Assembly: GCF_900090105.1 (NCBI RefSeq)
Contig: NZ_FMDM01000013.1
Coordinates: forward strand, 62,001-126,000
DNA length: 64,000 nucleotides
Direction of reading: 5' to 3'
Source: Micromonospora humi
Lineage (GTDB): Bacteria > Actinomycetota > Actinomycetes > Mycobacteriales > Micromonosporaceae
The translations under genes and the position numbers were made by a program. A model generated the notes under the pieces. That model was not told the DNA's origin and did no database searches. It worked only from the letters and a program-made list of their open reading frames with translations. Of this stretch, positions 9,219 through 17,616 are shown in pieces; positions within the stretch are counted from its first letter, which is position 1; each line of letters opens with the position of its first letter.

Positions 9219-10220
9219 TCACGCTCGCCCCGAACGGGAGCGCCGGTTGATCGCCGCGACGGTGCCGACCGCCGTGCCGGCGGCCGCCAGGCCGAACGCC
9301 GCCGTCATCCGCAGCAACTGGCCGCGCCGGCCGGACCAGCCGTCGGTCCGCTCGGCCGCCGAGCCGGGCGTGAAGACGTTGCCGGTGGCGTCCAGGCGGA
9401 CGCCGGGGCCGAACTGGGTCCGCGCGGTGTACCAGCCGAGCGCCCGCTCGGCCAGCGCCGGGGCGAGCCGCCACTGGACCCCCATCAGCCGGGCCGCGCC
9501 GCCCGCGTACGCCTCGCGCCGGGGCCGGCGTAGCAGCCGGACCATCGTCTCGGCCACCATCTCCGGCGGGTAGACCGGCGGCGGCGGGGTCAGCTCGCGC
9601 CCGGTGTGGTTCGCCGCGTGCCGGAAGAACGGGGTGTCGATGCTGGCCGGCAGCACGGTGCAGAGCGAGATGGTGGTGCGACCGGTGACCCGGAGCTCCT
9701 GCCGCACCGTGTCGGTCAGCCCGCGAATGGCGTGCTTGGTCGCGTTGTACGCCGACTGGTACGGCATGGCCACCTCGGCCAGCACGGACGCGTTGTTGAT
9801 CAGCACGCCGCCGCCGGCCGCGGTGAGCCACGGCAACGCGGCCCGGGTCCCGTGCACGGTGCCGAGCAGGTTCACCTCGACCACCCGGCGGAACTCGGCG
9901 ACCGGGATCTCGTCGAACAGTCCCACCGTGCCCACGGCCGCGTTGTTGATCCAGGCGTCGATCCGGCCGAACTCGTCCGCCGCCCGGGCCGCCAGCAGCT
10001 CCACCGCGTCCGGATCGGTCACGTCGGTGGGCACCACGAGGGCCTGCCCGCCCAGGTCCCGGCAGTGCTCGGCGACGCGCCGCAACGCCGCCTCGCTCCG
10101 GGCGGCCAGCACCACCGCGACGCCCCGGCCGGCCAGCGCGTAGGCGGTGGCCGCACCGATGCCACTGGAGGCGCCGGTGATGACGACGGTGGCGTCGGCG
10201 AGACTGCGGGTGAGTGGCAT
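9219..10220 (-). CDS. Short-chain dehydrogenase/reductase with C-terminal extension
   Basis: NAD(P)-dependent oxidoreductase of 333 residues. The Rossmann motif TGASSGIG lies at about residues 15-22, the NNA motif (WINNAAVG) follows, with catalytic Ser (NNAS) and YNATK giving the Tyr-x-x-x-Lys pair. The SDR core ends near residue 240; the remaining ~90 residues form an extension with a hydrophobic stretch (LLRMTAAFGLAAAGTAVGTVAAI) followed by basic residues, which may anchor it to the membrane. Substrate unknown. It is divergent from the glycosyltransferase at 10414. Confidence 0.85.
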   Translation of the reverse strand: MPLTRSLADATVVITGASSGIGAATAYALAGRGVAVVLAARSEAALRRVAEHCRDLGGQALVVPTDVTDPDAVELLAARAADEFGRIDAWINNAAVGTVGLFDEIPVAEFRRVVEVNLLGTVHGTRAALPWLTAAGGGVLINNASVLAEVAMPYQSAYNATKHAIRGLTDTVRQELRVTGRTTISLCTVLPASIDTPFFRHAANHTGRELTPPPPVYPPEMVAETMVRLLRRPRREAYAGGAARLMGVQWRLAPALAERALGWYTARTQFGPGVRLDATGNVFTPGSAAERTDGWSGRRGQLLRMTAAFGLAAAGTAVGTVAAINRRSRSGRA

Positions 10221-10413
10221 TCCCCGGCGGTACCCCGACGCCGGCCGGTCATGCCGGCGAACCCCGCGCTGATCGGGTTCGGTCCGCCGTGCTGTCCCGT
10301 GGACGGGACGCCGGACACAGTGGCGATCTGCCAGGTTTGGGGCCACCGACCCCGGGTTAATGGGACGCTCTACCGGGAGACCCCGCTACCGAAGCAACGC
10401 ATGGAGGTGCACC

Positions 10414-11667
10414 ATGCGCGTCGGCCTTGTTTGCGCGCACGCCGGCTCGTCCACCGACGGTCCCACCGTCGGGACTCAGGAGCATATTGCGCGTGTGGCG
10501 GCTGAACTCGCCGCCCGGGGCCACGAGGTCCGCGTGTACGAGCGCCGCGACGCGGCCACCCAACCGGCCCTGGTCGAGCTGGACGGCTACCGCCTGGAGC
10601 GGGTGCCGGTCGGCCCGCCCGATCCGCTGCCCACCGGAGAACTGGTGCCGTACGTGGCCGAGTTCGGCCGCTGGCTGGCCGGCGAATGGTCCGGCGACTG
10701 GGCGCCCGAGGTGGTGCACGGGCACTACTGGGTGGGCGGGCTGGCCGCCGCGCACGCGGTCCGCGCCACCGACATCCCGGTGGTGCAGACGTTCCACTCG
10801 CTCGGCGTCGAGCAGCTCCGCCACCTCGGCCGCGGCTACGCCGGGCCGGGCCAGCGCATCCCGCTGGAACGGGCGCTCACCCGGGCCGTGGACGTGGCGG
10901 TCGCCCAGTGCAACGACGAGGTCGACGAACTGACCCGGATGGGCCTGCAACGGACCTCGGTGGCGATGGTGCCGACCGGTGTGGACACCGGATACTTCCA
11001 CCCCGACGGCGAGGCGGCCCCCCGGGACCAGCGCCCGCGCATCCTCTCCGTGGGCGGGCTCGCGCCCGGGCACGGCCAGGACGACCTGATCCGGGCGATG
11101 CGCCTGGTCGGCGACGCGGAGCTGGTGATCGCCGGCGGCCCACCGGCCGAGCGGCTGGCCGGGCACGCGGAGGCACGCCGGCTGCGCGAGCTGGCCGAGC
11201 GGGCCGGGGTGGCGGAGCGGATCCAGCTCGTCGGCGCGGTGCCGCACGACCAGATGGCCACCTGGTACCGCTCCGCGGACGTGGTGGCCTGCACCCCGCA
11301 CTACTCCTCCGCCGGCCGGGTGTCGCTGGAGGCGATGGCCTGCGGCGTGCCGGTGGTCGGCTACGCCATGGGCGGCATCGCCGACGCGGTCGTCGACGAG
11401 GTGACCGGCAAGCTGGTGCCGCCCGGCGACGTGCGCACCCTCGGGGTCACCCTGCGCCGGATGCTCACCGACAACGCCGGCCGGTTCGCGTACGGGCACG
11501 CGGCCGTGGACCGGGTGCGGTGCAGCTACACCTGGGAGCGCACCGCCGCCGCCCTGGAGCGGCTCTACGAGCGGGTGATCGGCCGTCGCCGGCCGGCCAT
11601 GCCGGTGGAGCCGACGCCGCCGGTCGAGGTGGTCGTCTCCGAACGCGGGCCGGTCGAGGCGGCCTGA
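10414..11667 (+). CDS. GT4-family glycosyltransferase
   Basis: Retaining GT-B glycosyltransferase of 417 residues. The N-terminal domain has GTQEHIARVAAELAARGHEV; the C-terminal nucleotide-sugar domain has SVGGLAPGHGQDDLIRAM and the diagnostic E-x7-E segment EAMACGVPVVGYAMGGIAD (about residues 308-326). The architecture is that of MshA-like and sucrose- or trehalose-type transferases, but donor and acceptor cannot be named. The start is fixed by GGAGG upstream of the ATG. The last 103 nt overlap the convergent gene, and the C-terminal ~30 residues (Pro/Val/Glu-rich) are unlikely to be catalytic. Confidence 0.88.
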   Translation: MRVGLVCAHAGSSTDGPTVGTQEHIARVAAELAARGHEVRVYERRDAATQPALVELDGYRLERVPVGPPDPLPTGELVPYVAEFGRWLAGEWSGDWAPEVVHGHYWVGGLAAAHAVRATDIPVVQTFHSLGVEQLRHLGRGYAGPGQRIPLERALTRAVDVAVAQCNDEVDELTRMGLQRTSVAMVPTGVDTGYFHPDGEAAPRDQRPRILSVGGLAPGHGQDDLIRAMRLVGDAELVIAGGPPAERLAGHAEARRLRELAERAGVAERIQLVGAVPHDQMATWYRSADVVACTPHYSSAGRVSLEAMACGVPVVGYAMGGIADAVVDEVTGKLVPPGDVRTLGVTLRRMLTDNAGRFAYGHAAVDRVRCSYTWERTAAALERLYERVIGRRRPAMPVEPTPPVEVVVSERGPVEAA

Positions 11668-12554
11668 GCCGGCACCACCCCGGCGCCGATCATCGCCGGT
11701 TCCCGGTCCCGGGCGGTCACGTGGTGGTGCTGCGGCTCGGCGTACCGGGTCAGGCCCACCACGGCCGCCAGGGTGACCAGGAAGCCGAGCCCGGCCAACC
11801 ACTCCCGGCCCGGCCAGATCTTGTCGTTGAGCAGCAGCAACCCGACGATCGCGGCGGGCACCGCCCCGGCCGCGTCCATCGCGGCCACCGCCGCGGTGGT
11901 CGACCCGCGTTGCATGGCCAGGCCGAGCAGCAACTGGCCGACCACCGAGTGGGCGATCAGCAGGTAGAGCAGCGGGTCACGGACGAACGCCTCCGCCGAG
12001 TCGGCGGAGGCGAGCGGGCGGGCGGCGACCGCGGCGGCCGAGAACGCCATCCCGGCCAGCGACCCGAGCACCACCGAACCGAGCGCCCCCCGTAACCGGG
12101 CGGCGAAGAAACCCGACCCGGCGATCAGGCCGAGCGCCGCCACCAGGCCTACCAGCCCGGCGGTGCCGAGCTGCCGGGACGGCGCCGGCTCGGCCGCCAG
12201 CACCAGCGCGGTGATGCCGCCGAACAGCAGCACCAGCAGCACCACCTCGGCGGCCGGCAGGCGCCACTTGAGCACCAGCACGCCCAGCACCGCGGTGACC
12301 CCGAGCCCGGCCGCCACCGACGCCTGGACCAGGAACAACGGCAGGTCCCGCCGGGCCAGGAAGGCCAGCACGAAGCCGACGACCTGGCAGGCCAGGCCGA
12401 TCAGGTACGTCCGGTGACCGGCCAGCCGCAGCAGCAGCCCCGGGTCGAAGGTGTGGTGCACGGTGGTCCGCGCCGCGGCCACCGACTGGAGGAGGTTGGC
12501 GAAGCCGTACGCGACGATCATCGCCGCGAGAAAGCACCAACCGGAGGAGACCAC
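11565..12554 (-). CDS. EamA/DMT-like integral membrane protein
   Basis: A 329-residue polytopic membrane protein with about nine hydrophobic helices between residues 5 and 285, starting MVSSGWCFLAAMIVAYGFANLLQ. The two-half layout, short loops and DKIWPGREW before a last helix resemble drug/metabolite transporters, but no substrate can be assigned. The last ~35 residues are hydrophilic and are encoded antisense to the 3' end of the glycosyltransferase gene (103-nt tail-to-tail overlap). A TATCCT box 6 nt before the GTG start suggests a leaderless transcript. Confidence 0.75.
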   Translation of the reverse strand: MVSSGWCFLAAMIVAYGFANLLQSVAAARTTVHHTFDPGLLLRLAGHRTYLIGLACQVVGFVLAFLARRDLPLFLVQASVAAGLGVTAVLGVLVLKWRLPAAEVVLLVLLFGGITALVLAAEPAPSRQLGTAGLVGLVAALGLIAGSGFFAARLRGALGSVVLGSLAGMAFSAAAVAARPLASADSAEAFVRDPLLYLLIAHSVVGQLLLGLAMQRGSTTAAVAAMDAAGAVPAAIVGLLLLNDKIWPGREWLAGLGFLVTLAAVVGLTRYAEPQHHHVTARDREPAMIGAGVVPAQAASTGPRSETTTSTGGVGSTGMAGRRRPITRS

Positions 12555-12560
12555 CTGGCG

Positions 12561-12566
12561 AGGATA
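12561..12566 (-). promoter_or_regulatory. -10 box TATCCT, leaderless promoter of the EamA-like gene
   Basis: TATCCT on the minus strand ends 6 nt before the GTG at 12554, between this gene and the hisN stop. Confidence 0.5.
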
Positions 12567-12581
12567 GAGGCTCGGGCCCCC

Positions 12582-13400
12582 TCAGCGCTCGGCCGGCCGG
12601 CCGAGCCGGCCCAGGATGTCCTCGTGCAGCCGGCCGTTGCTGGCCACGGCGCTGATGTCGGCGGCGTCGACGCCGGCCGGTGCGGGTCGCCCGGCCAGGT
12701 CGGTGAACCGGCCTCCCGCCTCGGTGACGATCGGCACCAGCGCGGCGACGTCCCACAGCGACAGCTCCGGCTCCACCATCACGTCCAACGCGCCCTCGGC
12801 CAGCAGCACGTAGCCGTAGAAGTCGCCGTACGCCCGGCTGCGCCAGGTGTCCCGCATGAGCTGGAGCATCGCGTCCAGCCGGCCGGCCTGTTCCCAACCG
12901 GTCAGCGAGGAGTAGCAGACGCTCGCGTCGGCCAGCGCCGAGACACCCGAGACCCGGATCGGCGTGCCGTCCGCCGCGCCGGTGCCGGCGAACGCGCCCG
13001 CGCCGAGCGCGCCCCACCAGCGCCGGCCCAGCGCCGGAGCGGAGACCAGCCCGAGCACCGGCCGATCGTGCTCCAGCAGCGCGATCAGGGTGGCCCAGAC
13101 CGGTACGCCCCGGACGAAGTTCTTCGTCCCGTCGATCGGGTCGACCACCCAGCGCCGCCCGTCCGGGCCGGCCGGCGGCTGCTCCCCGTACTCCTCGCCG
13201 AGCAGGCCGTCGGCGGGGCGGTGGGTGGCCAGCAGCGCGCGGATCTCCCGCTCCACGGCGGTGTCCGCGTCGGAGACCGGCGTCAGGTCCGGCTTCGACT
13301 CCACCCGCAGGTCGAGCGCGCGGAACCGGGCCGACGAGACCGCGTCGGCGGCGTCGGCGAGCAGGTGGGCGAGGGCGAGGTCGTCGGCGTACCCGGTCAT
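12582..13400 (-). CDS. hisN: Histidinol-phosphatase of the inositol-monophosphatase family
   Basis: Mg-dependent phosphatase predicted to hydrolyse histidinol phosphate in histidine synthesis. The 272-residue protein has the IMPase motifs: DxD-type SDADTAVE, LLGEEYGE, the metal-binding DPIDGTKNF (about residues 85-93) and LSLWDVAALVPIV near residue 204. The assignment to HisN rather than a general inositol phosphatase rests on resemblance to actinobacterial HisN proteins and its place beside rsgA-aroA. ATG at 13400 is supported by a TAGCGT box 7 nt upstream; an in-frame GTG at 13409 would lie inside that box. Confidence 0.85.
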   Translation of the reverse strand: MTGYADDLALAHLLADAADAVSSARFRALDLRVESKPDLTPVSDADTAVEREIRALLATHRPADGLLGEEYGEQPPAGPDGRRWVVDPIDGTKNFVRGVPVWATLIALLEHDRPVLGLVSAPALGRRWWGALGAGAFAGTGAADGTPIRVSGVSALADASVCYSSLTGWEQAGRLDAMLQLMRDTWRSRAYGDFYGYVLLAEGALDVMVEPELSLWDVAALVPIVTEAGGRFTDLAGRPAPAGVDAADISAVASNGRLHEDILGRLGRPAER

Positions 13401-13407
13401 GGTCGAC

Positions 13408-13413
13408 ACGCTA
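13408..13413 (-). promoter_or_regulatory. -10 box TAGCGT, leaderless promoter of hisN
   Basis: TAGCGT on the minus strand ends 7 nt before the ATG of hisN and argues for that start over the in-frame GTG at 13409. Confidence 0.5.
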
Positions 13414-13460
13414 GCGCCGCCGCCGCGGCCGGGACCGGCGGGTGCCGTGCGGCCCGCCGG

Positions 13461-14507
13461 TCAGGAACCGGCGAGCGGATCACCGGGGTTGCGCTCCGGC
13501 TCGCGCGCGTCGCCCTCGCCGCTCTGCGAGGCCAGCAACCGACGGTACGAGGCCAGCCGGCGCGGGTCCGCCTTGCCGGCGGCGACCCAGGCGTCCAGCG
13601 CGCAGGTCGCCTCGTCGGCGGTGTGCGGACAGTTGGCCGGGCAGTCGACGGTCGCCTCGACCAGGTCGGGGAAGCCGTGCAGCAGGCTCTCCGCGGAGAC
13701 GTGCGCCAGCCCGAAGCTGCGCACCCCCGGGGTGTCGACGATCCAGCCCGGGTCGCCGCCGGCCCGCGCGCCCGGCTCCGGCGGCAGGCGCAGCGCCACC
13801 GCGCTCGTCGAGGTGTGCCGGCCCCGCCCGATCGCGCTGACCGTGCCGACCGCCCGCTCCGCCTCCGGGACCAGGCGGTTGACGAGCGTCGACTTGCCCA
13901 CCCCGGAGTGCCCCACCATCACCGAGACCCGCCCGGCGAGCAGCGTGCGCAGATCGGCCAGCTCGGAACCCGGCCGGATCAGCACGTACGGCAGCTCCAG
14001 CTCGGTGTAGTAGCCGAGCACCGCCTCCGGGCCGGCCAGGTCGGCCTTGGTCAGGCAGAGCAGCGGCTCGATGTCCGCGTCGTACGCGGCCACCAGGCAG
14101 CGGTCGATGAACCCGGTACGCGGCGGCGGGTCGGCCAGCGCGCTGACGATCACCAACTGGTCGGCGTTCGCCACCACCACCCGCTCCAGCCGCCCCTCGG
14201 CGGTGGTGTCGTCGTCGTCGGCGGTGCGCCGCAGCACGGAGGTGCGCTCGGCGATGCGCACGATGCGGGCCAGCGCGCCGGGTGCGCCGGAGACGTCACC
14301 GACCAGACCCACCCGGTCGCCCACCACCACCGACTTGCGGCCCAGCTCGCGGGCGCGCATGGCGGTGACGACCGGATCGTCGAGGCCGGCGTCCGGTCGG
14401 ACGCAGGTGTAGCGACCGCGGTCGACCGCGATCACGAACCCGTCGACCGCGTCGTCGTGCCGGGGTCGGGTGCGGGTGCGGGGCCGCGACGACCGGCCGG
14501 GGCGCAC
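13461..14507 (-). CDS. rsgA: Ribosome small-subunit-dependent GTPase A
   Basis: GTPase that checks late 30S assembly. The protein has an OB-fold (VDRGRYTCVRPDAG to SVVVGDRVGLVGD) and a circularly permuted GTPase domain with LTKADL (G4), GHSGVGKSTLVN (G1), DTPGVRSF (G3), then a zinc knuckle CPANCPHTADEATC near residue 290. As written from GTG 14507 it is 348 residues. An in-frame CTG at 14549, 4 nt after GGGGGGA, would add LATRRREYDEDDVR, a stretch that resembles the N-terminus of actinobacterial RsgA. The real start is therefore uncertain. It lies 57 nt after aroA, so the two are probably one operon. Confidence 0.93.
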   Translation of the reverse strand: MRPGRSSRPRTRTRPRHDDAVDGFVIAVDRGRYTCVRPDAGLDDPVVTAMRARELGRKSVVVGDRVGLVGDVSGAPGALARIVRIAERTSVLRRTADDDDTTAEGRLERVVVANADQLVIVSALADPPPRTGFIDRCLVAAYDADIEPLLCLTKADLAGPEAVLGYYTELELPYVLIRPGSELADLRTLLAGRVSVMVGHSGVGKSTLVNRLVPEAERAVGTVSAIGRGRHTSTSAVALRLPPEPGARAGGDPGWIVDTPGVRSFGLAHVSAESLLHGFPDLVEATVDCPANCPHTADEATCALDAWVAAGKADPRRLASYRRLLASQSGEGDAREPERNPGDPLAGS

Positions 14508-14564
14508 CCGGACGTCGTCCTCGTCGTACTCCCGCCGCCTGGTCGCCAGGACGTCCCCCCGCTG

Positions 14565-15866
14565 TCAGTTCTTGCCGGTCACCATTCCCGACCATAGTGC
14601 CGGGAACTCCGGCATGGTCTTCGAGGTGCACGTCACGTCGTCGACCTCGATGCCGGGGACGGCCAGCCCGGCGACCGCCGCGGCGTGCGCCATCCGGTGG
14701 TCGGCGTACGTCCGGAAGGTCCCGCCGCGCAGCGGGCGGGGCCGGATCTCCAGGCCGTCGCGGGTCTCGGTGATGTCGGCGCCCAGCGCGGTGAACTCCT
14801 TGGCCAGCGCGGTGACCCGATCGGTCTCGTGGCCCCGGATGTGGCCGATGCCGGTCAGCCGGGACGGCGTGTCGGCCAGCAGGGTGAGCGCGCTCAGCAC
14901 CGGGGTCAGCTCACCGACGTCGGAGAGGTCGGCGTCGAGGCCGCGCACCGTGCCGGTGCCCCGCACCCGCAGCCCGTCGGTGCCGAGCGTCACCTCGCCG
15001 CCCATCCGGTGCAGCAGCTCGCGCAGCCGCTCCACCGGCTGGAGGCTGCTGCGCGGCCAACCCTGGAGGGTGACCTCACCGCCGGTGACCAGGGCGGCGG
15101 CGAAGAACGGCGCGGCGCCGGAGAGGTCGGGCTCGATCTCCCAGCCGCGCCCGGTGAGCGGGCCGGGCTCGACCACCCAGACGTCGGGGGTGGTGTCGTC
15201 CACCGCCGCCCCGGCGGCGCGCAGCATCTGCACGGTCATCCGCACGTGCGGCGCGGAGGGCACCGGTGGGCCCTCGTGCCGGACCACCACGCCCCGGTCG
15301 AAGCGGGGCCCGGCGAGCAGCAGCCCGGAGACCAGCTGGCTGGACGCGGAGGCGTCGATGACCACCTCGCCGCCGGCCACCCGGCCGGCGCCCAGGACGA
15401 CCAGCGGCAGGCTGCCGACCGGTGGGGCGTCGATGCGGACGCCGAGCGCGCGCAGCGCGTCGATCAGCGGGCCGAGCGGACGGGTGCGGGCGTGCGGGTC
15501 GCCGTCGAAGGTGACCCGGCCGGCCGCCAGCCCGGCCACCGGGGGCAGGAAGCGCATCACGGTGCCGGCCAGGCCGACGTCGACGTGCGCCGGGCCGACC
15601 GGCGGGTGCGGCCGGACCAGCCATCGTTCGTCGTCGGAGATCGACACGTGCGACCCGAGCGCGCGCAGGCCACCGGCCATCAGCTCGGTGTCCCGGGCGC
15701 GCAGCGGCCGGTCGAGCGTCGACGGCCCGCTGGCCAGCGCGGCGAGCACCAGGGCCCGGGCGGTCATCGACTTGGAGCCGGGCAGGCGCAGCGTCGCGGC
15801 GACCGGGTCGCTCGCGGTCGGCGCGGTCCACGGCTGCGGCGGACGCGTAGCGGTCGGATTCCCCAC
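14565..15866 (-). CDS. aroA: 3-phosphoshikimate 1-carboxyvinyltransferase (EPSP synthase)
   Basis: Sixth step of the shikimate pathway: PEP plus shikimate-3-phosphate to EPSP; cytosolic target of glyphosate. The 433-residue protein has LPGSKSMTARALVLAALA (S3P and PEP site, residues about 28-45), VGLAGTVMRFLPP (the PEP-binding segment; the usual GNAGT reads GLAGT), DGDPHARTRPLGPL, ASASSQLVSGLLLA and the C-terminal TYADHRMAHA. GTG at 15866 has GAGGGC just upstream. It is divergent from the SRAP gene with 103 nt between them. Confidence 0.96.
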   Translation of the reverse strand: MGNPTATRPPQPWTAPTASDPVAATLRLPGSKSMTARALVLAALASGPSTLDRPLRARDTELMAGGLRALGSHVSISDDERWLVRPHPPVGPAHVDVGLAGTVMRFLPPVAGLAAGRVTFDGDPHARTRPLGPLIDALRALGVRIDAPPVGSLPLVVLGAGRVAGGEVVIDASASSQLVSGLLLAGPRFDRGVVVRHEGPPVPSAPHVRMTVQMLRAAGAAVDDTTPDVWVVEPGPLTGRGWEIEPDLSGAAPFFAAALVTGGEVTLQGWPRSSLQPVERLRELLHRMGGEVTLGTDGLRVRGTGTVRGLDADLSDVGELTPVLSALTLLADTPSRLTGIGHIRGHETDRVTALAKEFTALGADITETRDGLEIRPRPLRGGTFRTYADHRMAHAAAVAGLAVPGIEVDDVTCTSKTMPEFPALWSGMVTGKN

Positions 15867-15956
15867 GCCCTCATTCTGCCAACCCGACACCGCCGGTGGG
15901 ACCGGTCGTCGGGCCTGCTCCCGGTGGGCGGGACAGCCGGATCGGCCGGGTGGGGC

Positions 15957-15962
15957 TAGCGT
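15957..15962 (+). promoter_or_regulatory. -10 box TAGCGT, leaderless promoter of the SRAP gene
   Basis: TAGCGT ends 7 nt before the ATG at 15970, inside the short aroA/SRAP divergent spacer. Confidence 0.55.
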
Positions 15963-15969
15963 GGGCGCC

Positions 15970-16677
15970 ATGTGCGGGAGGTACGCGACGACCCGGAGCG
16001 CGGGCGACCTGAGCGCGCTGTTCGAGGCGGCCGACCCGGCCGGTGCGGTCGGGCCCGACTTCAACGTCGCGCCGACCGATCCCGCGCCGTTGGTGCGGCT
16101 CGCGCCCGAGGGGCACCGGCTGCTCTCGCTGGGTCGCTGGGGGCTGCTTCCGCCCTGGGCCCGCAGCGCGACCGGCGCCGCCCGGATGATCAACGCGCGG
16201 GCCGAGACGGTCGCCACCAGCCGGGCCTACGCCCCGTCGTTCGCCCGCCGTCGCTGCCTGGTCCCGGCCGACGGGTGGTACGAGTGGGTCCGTCGGCCCG
16301 ACGGCGGCCGGCAGCCCTACTTCATGACCCCGCGCGACGGCTCGGTGCTGGCCTTCGCGGGCATCTGGTCGGTCTGGGAGTCGACCGGGTCGTCCCGGCT
16401 CACGTTCAGCGTGCTGACCACCGCGGCCCTCGGCGAGCTGGCGGAGGTGCACGACCGGATGCCGCTGCTGCTGCCCCGGGAGCGGTGGGCGTCCTGGCTC
16501 GGCCCGACCGACGAGCCGGCCGCGTTGCTCGTTCCGCCCGACACCGGGCAGCTGGCCGGGTTGGAGATCCGGCCGGTCTCGACGGCGGTCGGCGACGTCC
16601 GCAACGACGGCCCGGAGCTGATCGCCCGGGTCGTGCCGGCGGGTGCGGAGGCCGACGCCGAACCGACGCTGTTCTGA
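15970..16677 (+). CDS. SRAP-family abasic-site DNA-protein crosslinker (YedK/HMCES-like)
   Basis: A 235-residue SOS response-associated peptidase-domain protein that forms a thiazolidine link between Cys2 and abasic sites in single-stranded DNA. MCGRY places the catalytic Cys at residue 2, so the start is fixed. The Asn/Arg motif MINARAETV, the WYEW strand and the His of EVHDRMP are all present. The M. tuberculosis Rv3226c gene holds the same position beside aroA. No LexA box was recognised upstream; expression appears to use the TAGCGT box. Confidence 0.94.
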   Translation: MCGRYATTRSAGDLSALFEAADPAGAVGPDFNVAPTDPAPLVRLAPEGHRLLSLGRWGLLPPWARSATGAARMINARAETVATSRAYAPSFARRRCLVPADGWYEWVRRPDGGRQPYFMTPRDGSVLAFAGIWSVWESTGSSRLTFSVLTTAALGELAEVHDRMPLLLPRERWASWLGPTDEPAALLVPPDTGQLAGLEIRPVSTAVGDVRNDGPELIARVVPAGAEADAEPTLF

Positions 16678-16683
16678 TCACAC

Positions 16684-16705
16684 TCAGCACATTGTCGAGT
16701 GCTGA
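16684..16705 (+). terminator. Stem-loop after the SRAP gene
   Basis: TCAGCAC (16684-16690) and GTGCTGA (16699-16705) form a 7-bp stem with an 8-nt loop, followed by TTT. It starts 6 nt after the SRAP stop codon. Confidence 0.5.
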
Positions 16706-16889
16706 TTTGCCGGGGTTGCGCCTGATACGTCGCCCGGCCGTTTAGTCATGTTTACCGAAGACACTTGTCCCCGCGTGCGCGAGTGCGATAGAACACAGCG
16801 CCGGTGATGGGCGTCTGTTCGCACGGGGCGGATGACATCCATCGATCTCTAGCAAGATCTTCGCCGGTCCCACGGGGGAGGTGGGTGTA

Positions 16890-17282
16890 TTGACACGGGC
16901 ACGCATGCCGCGCCCGCACGAGGTGGCCGCCGCGCGGCGTGATCCGCGCCTGTTGCGGGCCTTGCGCGAACGGCGCCAGGACGAGGCGTGGCGCACCAGG
17001 GGAACCTGCCAGAGCGTCGATCCGGAGACGTTCTTCCCGGCGCCCAACGAGCCGGCCGACGCGGCGGTGGCACTCTGCCGCACCTGCGACGTGCAGGGCT
17101 CCTGTCTGGCCTGGGCGCTGGAGGTGGGCGACTGCCACGGCGTCTGGGGCGGCACCACGCCGCGGGAAAGGCGGGCCATGCTGGTCGCCTGGCGCAGCGA
17201 GGTGCAGCCGGATCCGGACGCGGTCGACGAGCCCGGTCCGCCGGTGCGCGACCGCCTGCTCACCCTGGTGCCGCTGAGCTGA
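16890..17282 (+). CDS. WhiB-family iron-sulfur transcription factor
   Basis: A 130-residue WhiB-like protein with cluster-binding Cys at about residues 40, 63, 66 and 72 (C-x22-C-x2-C-x5-C) followed by the turn GVWGGTTPRERR. TTG at 16890 is preferred because GGGGGAGG lies 8 nt upstream; the in-frame GTG at 16881 falls inside that ribosome-binding site. The 40-residue N-terminal extension is Arg-rich. It is not the WhiB1 type encoded at 33365. The WhiB class cannot be fixed from motifs alone. About 200 nt of non-coding DNA precedes it, including a relatively AT-rich patch near 16738-16770. Confidence 0.88.
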   Translation: MTRARMPRPHEVAAARRDPRLLRALRERRQDEAWRTRGTCQSVDPETFFPAPNEPADAAVALCRTCDVQGSCLAWALEVGDCHGVWGGTTPRERRAMLVAWRSEVQPDPDAVDEPGPPVRDRLLTLVPLS

Positions 17283-17463
17283 CGCCGACGTCGCCCGTGG
17301 CCCGCCTGCCGGCCACGATCGACGTCGGCTGCCGCCCGGGGTGGTCCGGCCGGCGACGGAGCGGCCACCCCGGGGTGGTCCGGCCGGCGATGGCGTCCCG
17401 CGTCGGGTCTACCCGGCGTCTGCGTGCCGGCCGGCCGCCTGTGGCGTCTGGGTGCCGGCCAGG

Positions 17464-17547
17464 TGGCGATGGCGTCTGGGTGCCGGGGCCGGGTGGCGAT
17501 GGCGTCTGGGTGCCGGGGCCGGGTGGCGATGGCGTCTGGGTGCCGGA
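17464..17547. repeat. 30-bp tandem repeat, about 2.8 copies, in a repeat-rich spacer
   Basis: The unit starting TGGCGATGGCGTCTGGGTGC recurs at 17464, 17494 and 17524 with no change over the overlapping parts. Upstream in the same spacer, GGGGTGGTCCGGCCGGCGA occurs near 17338 and 17373, and a degenerate GTGGCGTCTGGGTGCCGGCC lies near 17440. The whole 17283-17616 stretch between the whiB gene and the hydrolase holds no convincing gene; open frames through it simply translate the repeat. Confidence 0.85.
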
Positions 17548-17616
17548 TCGGTCCGGCGGCGACGGCTGTCGCCGGGTCTGCGTCGCCGGGCGATGTGCCG
17601 TGCGCAGAATGGGCCG

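Noticed and set aside
16684-16705. CIRCE heat-shock operator (TTAGCACTC-N9-GAGTGCTAA)
   Set aside because: Only TCAGCAC/GTGCTGA is symmetrical and the spacer is 8 nt; it directly follows a stop codon and is followed by TTT, so a terminator is more likely.
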